A model generated the notes under the pieces. The model was not told the origin of the DNA. It did no database searches and worked only from the letters and a program-made list of their open reading frames with translations. From CAZYXZ01 sp964651395 (GTDB lineage Bacteria; Actinomycetota; Actinomycetes; BP-191), in the NCBI GenBank assembly GCA_964651395.1, contig CAZYXZ010000104.1, forward strand, positions 1-7,266: a stretch of DNA of 7,266 nt, in the 5' to 3' direction. Below, one piece after another: positions 6,853 to 7,266 of the stretch. Each line of letters opens with the position of its first letter. Within the stretch, counting starts at the first letter, position 1. The translations under genes and the position numbers were made by a program.

Positions 6853-7266
6853 CCGTTCACCGCCGCGGCGACGGCGGCCAGGTCGGCCTCGTCGAGGTGC
6901 GGCCCGACCGGCAGCGACAGCACCTCGGCGCAGGCGCGCTCGGTCTCCGGCAGGTCGGCCGCGCCGGCGTACGGCGCCAGCCGGTGCACCGGGGTCGGGT
7001 AGTAGACGCCGTGCTCGACGCCGTGCTGCGTGAGGCGCGCGGCGAGCGCGTCGCGGTCGGCCGAGCGCACCGTGTACTGGTGGTAGACGTGCACCGCGCC
7101 TGGCGCCACGGTCGGCCGGACCACACCACGCAGCGCGGCGTCGAGGCGCTTGGCGTTGTCCTGGCGTGCCTGCGTGCGTTCGGCCAGCCGCCCGAGCTGG
7201 ACCAGTCCGATGGCGGCCGCGATGTCGGTCATCCGCGCGTTGAACCCGACCACCTCGTTCTCGTAG
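6849..7266 (-). CDS. DegT/DnrJ/EryC1/StrS-family sugar aminotransferase (C-terminal part, cut by window edge)
   Basis: The frame runs in from the right edge and gives the last 138 residues of a protein whose family members are usually 360-400 residues. Segments typical of the second half of PLP-dependent sugar aminotransferases are present. These are GFNARMTDIAAAIGLVQL near the edge, then VHVYHQYTVR, GVYYPTPVH, and a closing VLSLPVGPHLDEADL. The PLP-binding lysine lies in the missing N-terminal part and cannot be checked. The protein would transfer an amino group, usually from glutamate, to a keto nucleotide sugar. The HVYHQY and YYP-P-H wording matches the WbpE/WlbC type that works after a WbpB/WlbA 3-dehydrogenase, which is its overlapping neighbour here. 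The GTG at 7251-7253 is only an internal valine; coding continues upstream with residues YENE. It is the first visible gene of the operon, and the promoter lies outside. Confidence 0.92.
   Translation of the reverse strand, partial: YENEVVGFNARMTDIAAAIGLVQLGRLAERTQARQDNAKRLDAALRGVVRPTVAPGAVHVYHQYTVRSADRDALAARLTQHGVEHGVYYPTPVHRLAPYAGAADLPETERACAEVLSLPVGPHLDEADLAAVAAAVNG

Noticed and set aside
5986..7002. 338-codon open frame on the + strand opposite the Gfo/Idh/MocA and aminotransferase genes
   Set aside because: The opposite strand encodes clear family motifs (GLGQMG, EKP, GFVERYNP), and this frame is Arg/Asp/Gly-rich without any motif.
1..7266. CRISPR array, tRNA/rRNA, insertion sequence, phage or toxin-antitoxin genes
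   Set aside because: No regularly spaced repeats, transposase motifs, terminal repeats, RNA gene signatures or small paired genes were seen. Almost every base is accounted for by the six genes.

Overview
The window is very GC-rich, densely packed double-stranded bacterial DNA. The gene density, the ATGA stop/start overlaps, the strong G/C third-position bias and the two-domain GlnE all point to a high-GC Actinomycetota (actinobacterium). I cannot place it below phylum from the sequence alone. No tRNA, rRNA, CRISPR array, insertion sequence or phage feature was seen, and no stretch of 300 bases lacks a gene.

Layout. The left half (1-3754) reads on the + strand. It holds a 5'-truncated glnE (glutamine synthetase adenylyltransferase/deadenylylase, both halves intact), then an alpha/beta hydrolase with an Asp nucleophile of the epoxide hydrolase/haloalkane dehalogenase type, whose ATG overlaps the glnE stop. 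The right half (3767-7266) reads on the - strand. In transcription order it holds the C-terminal part of a DegT/DnrJ/EryC1-type sugar aminotransferase (cut by the window edge), a Gfo/Idh/MocA sugar dehydrogenase, a nucleotide-sugar 6-dehydrogenase and a PAP2-superfamily membrane protein. The first three are joined by ATGA overlaps and the fourth follows after a short gap, so they look like one operon whose promoter lies beyond 7266. The two transcription units converge on a perfect 28-bp palindrome (3739-3766) that fills the 12-bp intergenic gap and reaches back over the hydrolase stop codon. It is the obvious candidate for a shared bidirectional terminator.

How the genes work together. glnE belongs to core nitrogen regulation, and its co-transcribed hydrolase has no evident link to that role. 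The minus-strand genes match three steps of the WbpA/WbpB/WbpE (WlbA/WlbC) route: 6-oxidation of a UDP-HexNAc, 3-oxidation, then 3-transamination, giving a UDP-2-acetamido-3-amino-2,3-dideoxy-hexuronic acid. Such sugars are used in surface glycans. The PAP2 membrane protein at the end could act on a lipid-phosphate carrier or phospholipid in the same glycan pathway. The pathway assignment is an inference from families and gene order; the substrates are not proven by the sequence.

Nothing here is clearly a previously undescribed system. The points most worth a second look are the convergent palindrome, the diamino-uronate module with a terminal PAP2 protein, and the divergent motifs in the nucleotide-sugar dehydrogenase.
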